From NCBI GenBank assembly GCA_032871835.1, contig CM065297.1, positions 41,603,098 to 41,667,097 on the forward strand: 64,000 nucleotides of DNA. Direction: 5' to 3'. This DNA comes from Dipteronia dyeriana (lineage: Eukaryota > Streptophyta > Magnoliopsida > Sapindales > Sapindaceae). The translations under genes were made by a program, and so were the position numbers. The notes below the pieces were generated by a model. It ran no database searches. It had not been told where the DNA came from and saw only the letters and a list, made by a program, of their open reading frames with translations. Each line of letters begins with the position of its first letter. Position 1 is the first letter of the stretch. Below are positions 54,254 to 64,000 of this stretch, in pieces.

Positions 54254-55319
54254 GACTTGAACACAATACATTGTAGGGGTTGCAATCAGAATATGTAATG
54301 CTTAAAGATTTTTCCTATTGCTTCTTACGGGTGAGCCATTACTTGAAACGGAAACCAATCCTAGTGTACTTAGCTTAGGCGAGTCAAGGTACCTAACATT
54401 TCTGTAAAATAACTGAGCGGTGGCAGACCACAAATGAATATATTCCATTGGGTTGAATTTTTGATGCTCTAGTCAGTACAAAATTTGATAAGCAAGAAAG
54501 TAAAGACATGACAAACCGTACTGCTCATTTTTTTAGGATGAGGCTCTCGTGGTCAATCTCGATACCTGGCATTCCTATTCTAGGAATCTTGGATTAGGCG
54601 AACGCATGTAAGTGAATCTGTGAATCTAGCATTCTTGTTGTAGGAATCCTAGTACTTAGGCGAACTGGCGAGACGATCCTAGTAGGCAACTATGCCATCC
54701 AGATCCTTCTTGGCGAGAGGTGGCCCGACAAAGACAGTAGGATGGCTGTCTGGCTATCCCGGTCTTGTGGTCTGGCTAGTAATTATGCACTTACGCTCAG
54801 ACACTTATTGAGGGTTTCACGCTACCAAAGGTATCAGGGGTGGTGAGGGGCTTCCTCGACCAGTCCTTGGTCTCAAGATTTGGAAGGCAACTATACTTGA
54901 TGAACTAGACCCTTCCTAGCGGAGGGTGGTGCCCGATCAAGGCATCAGGGGTAGAAAAAGGGCTTCCCTGACCAATCTCAAGTCTCAAGGCAATCTTTAT
55001 CGAAATACCATGGCGATCCTCCTGGAGGGATTAATTTGGTCCAGGGCATTATGAGCGTAGTGTAGCCCTTCTGGTCAAGGCGATCCTCCTAGAAGGATTA
55101 ATCTGGTCTAGGGCATCATGAGTGTTGTGTAGCTCTCCTGGTTTAAACGATCATCCTATATGGATAAATTCGGTCCAGGGCATCAGGAGTGTTGTGTGGC
55201 TCTTCTGGTCTTGAACATTGGTGAATGGTGGTTATAGGAAAACTTTCATGGAGATCGAAATCATAGGAGATACAAACTTTTAGAGATGTAACTCTAGGAA
55301 AAATCGGTCAATGCTTACC
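54254..55319 (-). other. 3' UTR of the gypsy-type element with tandem repeats
   Basis: This region between the integrase tail and the purine tract is non-coding. It contains two degenerate 'ATCAGGGGT...GGGCTTCC' units (near 54829 and 54943) and three 67-bp tandem repeats. A long, repeat-bearing 3' UTR is typical of the Tat lineage of Ty3/gypsy. Confidence 0.5.
55012..55214. repeat. 67-bp tandem repeat, three copies
   Basis: Units begin at CGATCCTCCT 55014 and 55081 and CGATCATCCT 55148. Each continues through GG(A)TTAAT...GGTCCAGGGCAT and ...GTGT(A/G)GCTCTTCTGG. Copies differ by about 10-20% by eye. Confidence 0.8.
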
Positions 55320-55635
55320 CTTCTATTATGGACTTCAAAGGCAAAAACTTTTGAGGTGATCTGCGTTCCAGGTAACAGAGTAACTTTCCCATAAGGTGCT
55401 TGTTATTATGGACCAGTCACTTGGAAAAATCCTCTCACGTTTGGTCTCATAAGGGTACTAGTGAGAATAATGAACTTCTAGTCCCCAAGTGATAAAACTG
55501 GTTCAAAAGCCTGCTCGAGGTTGATGATAGTCTTCAGCAATCATAATGGAGCTCGATATCTAGTTATGAACGAATCGAGACTGGGGCGTTGAGTGGCTTA
55601 GTATAAGAAGTTAGAAACCACTAGTCCTCCTCTAG
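55320..55635 (-). pseudogene. Ty3/gypsy integrase C-terminal tail
   Basis: Read on the - strand, the text contains 'LGD' near 55480 and, after a frameshift, 'WESYSVTWNADHLKSFCL' (near 55350-55400). This resembles the gypsy pol end where the GD-x-VL module is followed by a WNADHLK-type motif. Stops are frequent. The region near 55636-55664 is a GGTGGAACT repeat. Only this tail of pol is present; the rest was removed or displaced by the copia element starting at about 55640. Confidence 0.55.
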
Positions 55636-55639
55636 TGGA

Positions 55640-55826
55640 ACTGGTGGAACTGGTGGAACTGGTGGCATGCTTGGGCTTCAAACCTGGCAACTGAGAAAGA
55701 GCTTTTCTTGGAATATATATTGTATAGTGTTATTTTTATATTGGTTAGGGGTATTGTTGTAATTTCTAGTTGTTGTATACATGTCCTAATAAGGAACAAA
55801 TAATATACACATAAATATTTCCTATT
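55640..55826 (+). repeat. Presumed end of element E 5' LTR
   Basis: AT-rich sequence ending ATTTCCTA just before the PBS. The expected terminal CA is not present and the LTR start cannot be located, since no 3' copy is in the window. Confidence 0.45.
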
Positions 55827-55839
55827 TGGTATCAGAGCC
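55827..55839 (+). other. Primer-binding site of element E
   Basis: TGGTATCAGAGCC matches the complement of the initiator tRNA-Met 3' end perfectly. Confidence 0.9.
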
Positions 55840-56458
55840 GAAATTAGAAAAATCCTAACCCTCATCAACTACAGTCGCCGATCTCTGCTGCTTTACCGGC
55901 GAGCGTCGAGCCTCAGGGTCACCAGATCGACTTCCGGTGCACCTCCAACTACCTAGTAAGGCCGTCGTTGAGCCTTTGTAGCCACCCACCAGATCGATAC
56001 CAGCAGATCTCTTTTTTTCTTTTTTCAGCATTGTTGTTCTCTCCCTAGCAGCGGCGGCGTCGTCGGACATAGTGTGGAGCATCTCCCAGCAACTGTTCGA
56101 CCTGGCATGGGTCCTTATATGTCAGCTCGAGTTCTTGGTATTTTTTCCTTCATAGATGAACATTGTTTCATTGGTTGAGTTGATGCTTGTTCCAATTTTT
56201 TATAGTGACTTATTACTTGACACAAAGTGTTGGCAACAAATAGTTCCCAGTTCTTTTTTTGTCTTTTGGTACTATGTGTTTGAAGTCAGCGGATGAATTG
56301 GTGTTTGTGATTCCTAGACACTAGGTGCAATTTCGTGTGTGTTACTTTTCTCTTTACTGTGAGAAAGCTAACAACCGTTTATTTTTGTGGATATTTGGTA
56401 CTATGCCCTATTTGATCACAGTTGGTCACTTTGGTGACATTTTCGTGTTGGACTCTTG

Positions 56459-57560
56459 ATGATCGAGTCTTCAGATATTATTGTTCGGACAGATGTTCAA
56501 TTGGATGGTGTCACTACTTCCCGATCTGATTTGACACCAATTTTGTCCGGTGGGAAAGTTACGAGCGTCCTATTAAATGGATGAAACTTTGCTTCATGGT
56601 CTCGGGCCTTGAAGATGTTTATTGGAGGTCGGGGTAAGATCTCCTAGATCTTGGGTAATACCCCTTACCCAACTAAGGGTGACCCTAAGGCTGATCAGTG
56701 GGATATCGACAATTATCAGATTCTTGGGTGGATATTTGGGTCCATGGAACCCCAAATATTCAACATGTTTATATACCATGAGATAGTTGAGAGTCTATTG
56801 ACAGCTTTAACATCGATGTATGCCTATTCCTGGAATTAGGCACGTCTTTTCGAGTTGTATCAGGAGGTCTCTCATGCCACTCAGACGAGTCTTGGTATGA
56901 GTGTTTCATAATTTTTTGGGTATCTGCAAACATGTTGGGATGAGATGGCTCTGTATGAACTGGTTAGTGAGTATGAGGTGATAGCATCAATGGTAGTCAA
57001 AAGGCTAGATCACCTTCATACATATTTTTTCCTTATGGGGCTCAAGCCTGAGTTTGAGAATCTACGCACCCATATACTCAATCCTCTCCAATGCCATCTT
57101 TGATGAATACATTTATCATTGTTGACGGGGATGAGCGGAGACGACTCATATCCTCTCCGATGTCCTTACTTGCCTCTGGAGGTAATTCTGACCAGATGGC
57201 TCTTGCTACTTCTTCTGGGTCATTGGGTCACCATTTTTCTAGTGGGATGAACTACTGTCAGTATTGTGGGAACATCGGTCATCTCAAGGATAGTTATTTG
57301 AAGCTTCATCCAAATATGAGAACTCAGTTTAGAAGAGCACCACCTAATAACATGACAGGCCATCCTACTAGAGTTACAGGTTTTCCTGATATTTCTAGAC
57401 CTCTGATTTTGTCTCTTGCTAATCATATGGCAGACCTCGATGCTCAGATGACTTTACTGATGTCTCAGAGGTCCCCTCCTATGCCTCCTATATCCTCTCC
57501 TGCCTCTACTACTACTGTACTATCAGAACTACCACAGCTTTTCATGTTTGTTCTAGGTTT
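56459..57560 (+). pseudogene. Element E gag
   Basis: The likely start is the ATG at 56459. The frame gives 'NFASWSRALKMF' (the copia W-S/K motif, near 56587), 'QWDIDNYQILGWIFGSM' and 'LFELYQEVSHATQ', with stops near 56582, 56645, 56837 and 56908. A frameshift near 57095 leads into 'IVDGDERRRLI' and a zinc knuckle 'CQYCGNIGHLKDSYLKLHP' (near 57257-57310). In the knuckle the final Cys of CCHC is replaced by Tyr. The spacing is otherwise that of copia gags of this type. Confidence 0.78.
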
Positions 57561-59000
57561 GCTTCATGGATTCTATACTCCGGTGTGAATGATCACATGA
57601 TGGGTGAGTTGTCCTTGTTTTCATCACCTCTGGTTCCTACAAATGCGTCTGTCCGGGTTGCTGATGGCTATATCACTGCTATTAGTAGTAAAGGGGATGT
57701 CAAACTTTCATATGATATTACACTTTCCTCTGTTCTTCATGTTCCTAAAAATTCTTTTAACCTTTTATCGGTCAGTCAGATTACTAAATCCTTCAATTAT
57801 GCTGATATCTTTTTACTTGATCACTGTTTTCTACAGGGCCGGACTTCGAAGAGGATTTTTTGCAGGGGATATGAGCATGAGGGACTATACTATTTTAGGG
57901 ATCCATGTCATTCTCCTCCACCTACTTTACACGCTGCTACCACAAATGTTTTTGGTTTTCCTGTCTCCATTTTATCTAGTGACTTGCATTTGTGGCATGC
58001 CTGCTTGGGTCATGTCAATTTTCATTATTTGTGTCAATTATTTCCTTTTTACTCTTTAGCTTGTAAACAATTTAATTTCATTGTCAAGTCTGTGAATTTT
58101 TTAAACATTGTCGAAAACCTTAGATTTATCGTATGGATCGTTCTCCAGCTATGTTTGATTTGATTCATTCTGATGTTAGGGGACTGTCCCCTGTTACTGC
58201 TATGTCTGGCCATAGATATTATGTTGCCTTTATTGATGCTTTTTCTAGATGCACTTGGGTTTGTTTGCTTAAAAAGAAATCCGATGTGTTTGATACTCTT
58301 TGTCAGTTTCTCACTATGATTAAAACTCAATTTGCTACTGTTGTTCGTGGCCTTAGGACTGATAATTAGGAGGAATATGTTAAGAAGGATCTTATGTCTC
58401 ACTTGTCAAAATTAGGGATCTTCTAGCAGTTTTCTTACCCTTATACTCCTGAATAGAATGGGGTTGCTGAGCGCAAGAATCGTCACCTTATGTGTGTTGC
58501 CCGTTGTCTTATTAGTGGTATGTTTGTTCCTAAGTATTTTTGGCATATGGCTGTTCTTACAGTAACCTATTTGATTAACCGTGTTCCGAGTAGGGTTTTA
58601 AGGGCAGAATGCCTTCTTGGGGTTCTTCAGCCTAATAAACACTTGTTTCTCATTCCTCCTAGGGTTTTTGGGTGTGTGTTTTGTACAAGATATTCAAGCA
58701 AAGTTAGATGATAAAGCCATTAGGTGTGCCTTTATGGGATATTCCTCTCTGTCTAAGGGTTATTATGACCCTTCCTCTAGACGTTTGTTTCACTCTCTTG
58801 ATGTAACCTTTTGGGAGGATACCCCTTTCTTTACTAGACCTGTTATAGGTAGGGCTAACCTTTTTCATAATGAGACTCTCTCTTGCCCCATTCCTACTGT
58901 TTTTTCTGACGTAGTTACTCCTACTGTTAGATGTCCTTCCCATTTGTCCCCTATTGCAGGTACTCCAATTTTTTAGTATAATCGTTGCCTTCGGGTCCCT
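57558..59000 (+). pseudogene. Element E protease and integrase
   Basis: The protease box reads 'FASWILYSGVNDHM', with TAC (57576-57578) in place of the catalytic Asp codon, so the active site is lost by a single base change. Typical protease text follows ('VLHVPKNSFNLLSVSQI') and then 'LWHACLGHVN' from the zinc finger, whose CxxC is degenerate. The integrase core keeps 'HSDVRG' (near 58168), 'RTDN' (near 58360) and 'GVAERKNRHL' (near 58463), i.e. D, D and E. Stops occur near 58366, 58425 and 58455, with a frameshift near 58700. The tail 'GYSSLSKGYYDPSSRRLF' is typical. Confidence 0.82.
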
Positions 59001-59243
59001 CTGCATGAATCCTCTCCGAATGAAGGTACTATCCCTACTTTATCTCCTCTACTCACTATATCCTCTTCTCTACGGTACCCTATTCGGGACCGTCATCCCC
59101 CTGACCGCCTTAATTTATCTTGTAGAACTAACCATCCTATTGAAAATCATATCTCGTAAAGTGCCTTGTCTAGTTCGTTTCAGGGGTTTCTTGGGCAACT
59201 TGATTCTTTTCCAGTTCCAAGGTCTGTTGGAGAGGTATTGTTG

Positions 59244-59632
59244 AGTTCTGAATGGATCGCTGCTATGTAGGATGAGATAGGGGCATTACAAACTACTCAT
59301 ACTTTATATTTGGTTGCTCTGCCTAAAGGGGAGAAAATAGTGGGGTACTGATAGGTGGTCGATGTCAAACATAATGCTGATGGGACAGTCAATCGATATA
59401 GAGCCCGTCTTGTTGCTAAGGGCTTTACTCAGGTTCCTGCGAAGGATTTCACTTCCACTTTTGCTCTTGTTGCTAAGCATACTACTATTTGGCTTCTTAT
59501 CTCTCTCGTTGCCTCGCATTCTTGGCCATTGCATTAGATGGATGTCAAGAATGCCTTTCTAATTGGTGACTTGGATGAGGTTATTTATATGGATCCTCCT
59601 CCGGGTTTTCAAGCTGAGGGGGAGTATACAGG
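59244..59632 (+). pseudogene. Element E reverse transcriptase, truncated
   Basis: The text starts 'EWIAAM*DEIGALQ' and proceeds through 'VDVKHNADGTVNRYRARLVAKGFTQ' and 'MDVKNAFLIGDLDEVIYM' to 'PPPGFQAEGEYTG', where it ends. About the first third of RT is present. The YVDD box and RNase H would lie beyond element D, outside the window. Stops near 59267, 59350 and 59535 break it. Confidence 0.82.
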
Positions 59633-61828
59633 TGCAGAGAAAAAACAGGTTCAAAACGCAACGGAAGCGTTAGAAAATTAAAAAATTAGGGTTTGCGTAT
59701 ATAAAAAAATTTCCCTTTTAATAACAAGAATCTTAACCCTAGATTAATTGATGTACATAAAAAGTATCGTACCTTTTTGTTTTGTGACGATTGAACTAGC
59801 GTCGAATTGAATCCACAAGATCTTCCAATCCAATCACGAATGTGAATCACCTAGGAGTGTGGACTCCCTTTCTTTAAATTGTATACCTGAGGATGGAAGC
59901 AAACAAAATCTTCTTCTCAGTTAGTCACAATAATCCTCCAGGAAAAAAACCAAGAACGTCCGGTCACTTTTAAATTATCAATCAATTTGATTGAAACTAG
60001 CGTGAACCTTGATTCGATGTTGTACACAAAACCCTTTTGATGCAAGGGATACTAGTGTACTATCGAAAACAAAAGCGTTCCCTCTTTTCTCTATGCTTGG
60101 TTGAATTCTTCACACAAGGAGTTGGACGTAGTTTTTTTTTTATAACAAAAAAAAACAACTTCTCACACCAAAAACTAAGGCTTATTCGAAATTTACAAGT
60201 AGTATATATAGGAGACCAAATCCTCTCCTAAGAAGGATTTACTTGGTGGTTAAGAATCCTTTCCTTAGGTAGATTTACTTGGTGGTTAAGAATCATTTTC
60301 TAAAAAGAATTGTATCCTACACCAAAACTCCTAATCTAACTCAATAGTATATTTGTAACCATATTAAAGACTTCCTAATTTGATTAGATAAATAATTCAT
60401 TTTATTTATCTACTTATCAAATATAGTGTTTAATATTAATTATACTACCAACAATAGTATAATATTAGGAGAACATCTCCTAATAGAAAAAGATTTTGAC
60501 TTTTAATTAAATAATTAATTAATCACCGAATTAATTAATTTCTATTTAATTAAATAATAAAGTAAAATTATATAATTAAGCTATTCTAAATAGCCTTGCC
60601 GCCGAACACATATATATGGCCAAATATATTATTTTCTTATTTTATTAAATCCATTTGACTTTTATAAAAAGTCTATATATGAACTAGACCCATCCTTACA
60701 AAAAGAAACAAGTCCATATACCTCAATACAATTCTAGATGGATCCCTAAATTGGTCCGGTAGAATATATCAAGTGATCCGTACAAGTTCGTGTGGATTGG
60801 GGATCTTGGCGGGCTATCTAAATTTAAGCTCCAATAGACACAACCCAATCACAATCAACAAATGATTCACTTAGGTCCGATCTATTTAATTTTAGTTCAT
60901 TCCACTAAAGAACTAAAAATGAACTCTTAAATAAAGATAGAATAAGTTGATGTTACTCATTCGTACCCTAAACAACCTTATTGGAGAAAGTGTATCCTCG
61001 TGAAGAATTCTAGTAATCGCCAAGAGCTCATAGACAGTCTATAGCTCTCCAAGTTACCATATTTACTCATATGACCACATTTTGAACTTGGATATTTTGA
61101 CTTGTCCAGAAGCCATGTTTCAGTAGACACTACTGAAAACTTAACGTTAAGATTTAATATCCAATACCTAAAAACAACCATATGATGATATTCTACTCTC
61201 AATTAATAAATGGAGCCACGATGTCCATATCTATAAATGAAGTTCTCTAATTAACAAATGAATACCACCAAACTATCGAGGATAGACTATGCTATATAAT
61301 CGTACTCATTGATAGCTCAAATGATAACACTTGCAACTATAAGTCCATCATTTATCTCAGGATTGAGATAGACTTTCCGATTGTCTTCATATGATTTTTT
61401 TTTATATTGATGGTTCTAGAAAAAGTATTTCATTTTGATCCTATTCAATGCACCCAGTGCACTAGATTCTTTTTCCAAAAGTCACCACACTTTGATGATT
61501 TTAGACTTATCATAACACATTTGATCCCACTCAAATGCTAGCAAAAGAATCTACAACTTTGACAAGATAAAGGCACCCAACCTTTTATCTTAAGTTGTGA
61601 ATATTATTCAAGACTAACTAAAGAATTGTGTCTACCTCATACATATCTAGATGTATGAACAATTTTTCATTTCTCATAGTCTTTTGACCTTATGATTATT
61701 TACTTTTGACAATTATAATAATTAAACTATAAATGCTATAAGATTTGTTAAACTATAAATCACTTTATTAATATGAAAAGATGATCAAATACAGTATTAT
61801 ACTCTTGCTATCGAGCATAATCCTAACA
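59633..61828 (-). repeat. 3' LTR of element D
   Basis: 2196 bp. On the - strand it runs TGTTAGGATTATGC ... CTCTGCA. It is the most complete LTR copy of the A family besides the solo LTR. It shows single copies of the segments that are duplicated in A and in the solo LTR. Confidence 0.9.
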
Positions 61829-61840
61829 ATCTCCCACTTT
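61829..61840 (-). other. Polypurine tract of element D
   Basis: On the - strand AAAGTGGGAGAT directly precedes the LTR start TGTTAGG. Confidence 0.88.
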
Positions 61841-62335
61841 CTCTTTAGCAAATGTGCCATATCTCTCATCTCCATGTTCTCTAGATGCCCGTCAAAACTC
61901 TTTTATGGAAGAGCTTTTGTAAGGGGATCCGCCAGATTTTCTACTGACGCAATCTTGGTAATAGTCACGTCACCCCTATGCACAATTTCCATTAAAAGGT
62001 GATACTTTCATTCAACTTGTTTCCCTCTCTTATGACTTCTTGGTTCTCTCAAATTAGCCACTGTTCCACTATTGTCACAATAGATAGTGATCTGCTTATT
62101 CGCATCAGGAACCACTTCCAAGTCAATAAAGAATTGGTAGAGCCAGACAGCCTCTTTAGCAGCCTCACATGCGGCTACATACTCGGCTTCCATAGTGGAA
62201 TCAGCAATACAAGATTGGTTGATACTCCTCCATATGACTGTTCCTCCTCCAATAGTAAACACAGATCTTAATGTTGATCTCCTGGAGTCAGAATCTGACT
62301 GAAAATCAGAATCAAAATACCTAACGGGAATAAAA
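61841..62335 (-). pseudogene. Element D RNase H and polyprotein end
   Basis: The open part 62262-62008 contains 'GGGTVIWRSINQSCIADST', 'MEAEYVAACEAAKEAVWL' and 'IYCDNSGTVANLREPRSHK'. The first catalytic Asp region (SDSDFQSD-like) lies near 62300. A stop after 'GKQVE' (62008) is followed in the same frame by 'KYHLLMEIVHRGDVTITKI', and another stop follows 'KALP' near 61897. The frame ends close to the purine tract. Only point stops separate it from a complete domain. Confidence 0.83.
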
Positions 62336-63325
62336 TCCCCTCAAGAGTAAACAAGTATATAATCTCTCATTTTCCGAAGATATTTAAAAATATGCTTGAC
62401 TGCCGTCCAGTGATCAGGACCAGGCTTTGATTGAAACCTGCTAACTATGCCCACAACAAAACAAATATCTGGTCTAGTACAGAGTATTTGCATACATGAG
62501 ACTTCCAACTGTCGATGCATATGGAACCCTACTCATGAATTTCTCTTCATGCTCATTCTTAGGAACTTGTTCCTTAGAAAGTTTGATTCCATGTCTAAAA
62601 AGTAACATACATTTCTTGGAATCTTGCATGGAAAACCTAGACAAGATTTTATCTATGTATGAAGCTTGGGATAATGCAATCGTTCTATTCTTTCTATCCT
62701 TTATGACTTGGATACCAAGAATATAACTTGCTTCGTTCGAATTGTTTTGCTAACCATTCTTTTATTGATGTCAATACACCTACATCATTTTCGATGAGTA
62801 GTATATCATCAACGTAAAGAACTAGAAAAACCAACTTGTCGCCTTTAATCCTTTTGTATACACAAAGTTAATCAAGGTTTTGAATAAATCCAAAACATTT
62901 TACGGCTTGATCGAACCTTATGTTCTAGGATCTGGATGCTTGCTTCAATCCATATATGGATCTTTGCAACTTGCATACCCTTTCCTCTTGGCCCTTTTCA
63001 ATGAATCCTTATGGTTGCATCATTTAGATGCTTTCATCAAAACTTCCATTAAGGAAAGCTGTCTTGATGTCCATTTGCCAAATCTCTCGGTCTAGAGATG
63101 CCGCAATGGATAAGAGTATCCTAATGGATTTAAACATGGCCATTGGAAAGAAAGTTTCTTCATAATCGATACCTTTCTTCTGTGTATAACCTTTACTACT
63201 AATCTAGCTTTAAAGGATTCCACCTTTCCATCCATTCCTCTTTTCCTCTTGTATACCCACTTGCACCTAATGGGTTTTATCCCTTTAGGGAAGTCTACAA
63301 GAGACCAGACTTTGTTGTTGAACAT
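62336..63325 (-). pseudogene. Element D reverse transcriptase
   Basis: Read on the - strand from 63325: '[19 protein letters not shown]' and '[19 protein letters not shown]', then a one-base deletion near 63196 shifts the frame. Downstream text is recognisable in other frames, including the fingers/palm segment near 63060-63130. The catalytic YVDD is intact at 62805-62816, and the connection region follows towards 62400. It is damaged by a few frameshifts and stops. Confidence 0.82.
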
Positions 63326-63368
63326 AGATTCAATTTCGGATTAAATTGCCTTTTGCCAATGGTGACAA

Positions 63369-64000
63369 TCAATATCTTCCATTGCTTCCTTGTACGTACC
63401 TCAGAAGATTCTCTATAGATTCTCCTAGACCGATGTATCTCTTGGATTGTCTAACAACCCTCCCACTACGACGAGGTATAGTAGATTGTTGATCTTGTGT
63501 TGGTACGGAACTTACAATTTGGCTTGGTTGCGAAACCTTTTGTGGAATTGTATCTCCTAAAAGCTCGTTCAGGACAATTCTACTTTTAGGCACAAAATTA
63601 TTCATATATTCCTTTTCCAGAAATTTAGCATTTGTCCAAACAAATATTTTAATATCTGAAGGGAAATAAAAATAATATCCTTTTGTTCCTTTTGGATACC
63701 CTAAAAATATACATGTTTCTGAATGGGACTCCATCTTTTGTCTTTACTTTTAACAGGTGCGTAAGATATCCAAATATCCTTTAGTTTTGTAAACTAGGCT
63801 TTCACCCGGTCCACAACCCATGCGGTGTTTTAGGAACTGACTTAGATGGTACATCGTTTAGAATGAACATTGTAGTTTGTAAAACATATCCCCAAAAAGA
63901 ATTTAGGAGTGTTAAATAACTCAACATAGACCTAACCATGTCCAAAAGAGTTCTATTTCTTCTTTCTGCCACCCCAATTTGTTAAGGTGTGCCTGGTGTA
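63369..64000 (-). pseudogene. Element D integrase C-terminal half, cut by window edge
   Basis: The open part 63734-63369 reads 'CIFLGYPKGTKGYYFYFPS' and 'NAKFLEKEYMNNFVPKSRI', the integrase tail and IN-RT linker. Further right, the core end is visible as 'GVAERRNR' (near 63955-63985, catalytic Glu context) in pieces. The two catalytic Asp residues would be beyond 64000. A frameshift lies between the parts. Confidence 0.8.

Larger units (their letters stand above)
55640..59632 (+). mobile_element. Element E: Ty1/copia element, 3' part cut by element D
   Basis: A PBS at 55827, a short upstream stretch likely to be the end of a short 5' LTR, gag (56459-57560), PR/IN (57558-59000) and the first part of RT (59244-59632) are in copia order on the + strand. 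RT ends abruptly at 59632 where the LTR of element D begins. Its protein text is clearly unlike A, B or the left element, so it is a different copia lineage. Many stops show that it is old. Confidence 0.85.
59633..64000 (-). mobile_element. Element D: Ty1/copia element of the A family, runs past right edge
   Basis: A - strand element with 3' LTR at 59633-61828, polypurine tract at 61829-61840, RNase H, RT and the C-terminal half of integrase up to 64000. LTR and pol match element A closely (for example 'KSRIVLNELLGDTI' in both). It inserted into the RT of element E. The predicted TSD is ACAGG (59628-59632), but the other flank is outside the window. It has fewer breaks than A but still carries stops and frameshifts. 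Confidence 0.9.

Noticed and set aside
1..64000. tRNA, rRNA, bacterial-type defence or phage systems
   Set aside because: No cloverleaf, rRNA core sequence, operon structure or prokaryotic signals were seen. The only tRNA-related sequences are retroelement primer-binding sites and a weak SINE candidate.

Overview
This is a plant nuclear window, almost certainly from a eudicot. It is AT-rich and dominated by Ty1/copia LTR retrotransposons primed by initiator tRNA-Met, with a Ty3/gypsy remnant, LINE pieces and hAT- and Tourist-type MITEs. I see one intact cellular gene: a single-exon family-34 glycosyltransferase closely resembling Arabidopsis XXT5 (xyloglucan 6-xylosyltransferase), at 13168-14523 on the + strand. 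The species cannot be named from the sequence. I see no tRNA, rRNA or CRISPR.

Layout, left to right. 1-6908: decayed + strand copia element (gag, PR, IN, RT, RNase H, 3' LTR 4838-6908) that landed in an older - strand LTR. 6909-11073: that older LTR, split by a second LTR of the same family (7512-9924), a solo LTR with TSD AACTA. 11074-13008: gypsy LTR scrap, a 559-bp hAT-type MITE with G-quadruplex-prone arms and an 8-bp TSD, and AT-rich DNA. 13009-14523: promoter region and XXT5. 14524-24240: gene-free DNA with a possible SINE, several MITEs, and two LINE pieces in opposite orientation that together look like one twin-primed insertion.

24262-52618 is a three-level nest, all on the + strand. 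Element A (copia, same LTR family as the solo LTR) is broken after its gag zinc knuckle by element B (28072-48510, a sirevirus-like copia). B is broken at the first histidine of its integrase zinc finger by element C (31824-42285, a related sirevirus-like element). Hand comparison of parts of the LTR pairs gives roughly 7-9% (A), 5% (B) and 4% (C) differences, in the order the nesting demands. C has gag with two zinc knuckles, no recognisable pol, and an additional downstream ORF resembling the 'putative plant transposon protein' domain. B has pol but lacks that ORF at the matching position, so C probably depended on a partner for its enzymes.

52619-55635 is the - strand 3' end of a Ty3/gypsy element (integrase tail, 3' UTR with 67-bp tandem repeats, polypurine tract, LTR). 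55636-59632 is a + strand copia element cut inside its RT by element D (59633 to beyond 64000, - strand), a better-preserved member of the A family that runs off the right edge. None of the element polyproteins is intact. I found no new kind of biological system. The most unusual item is the pol-less element C with its extra ORF, nested in a complementary relative.
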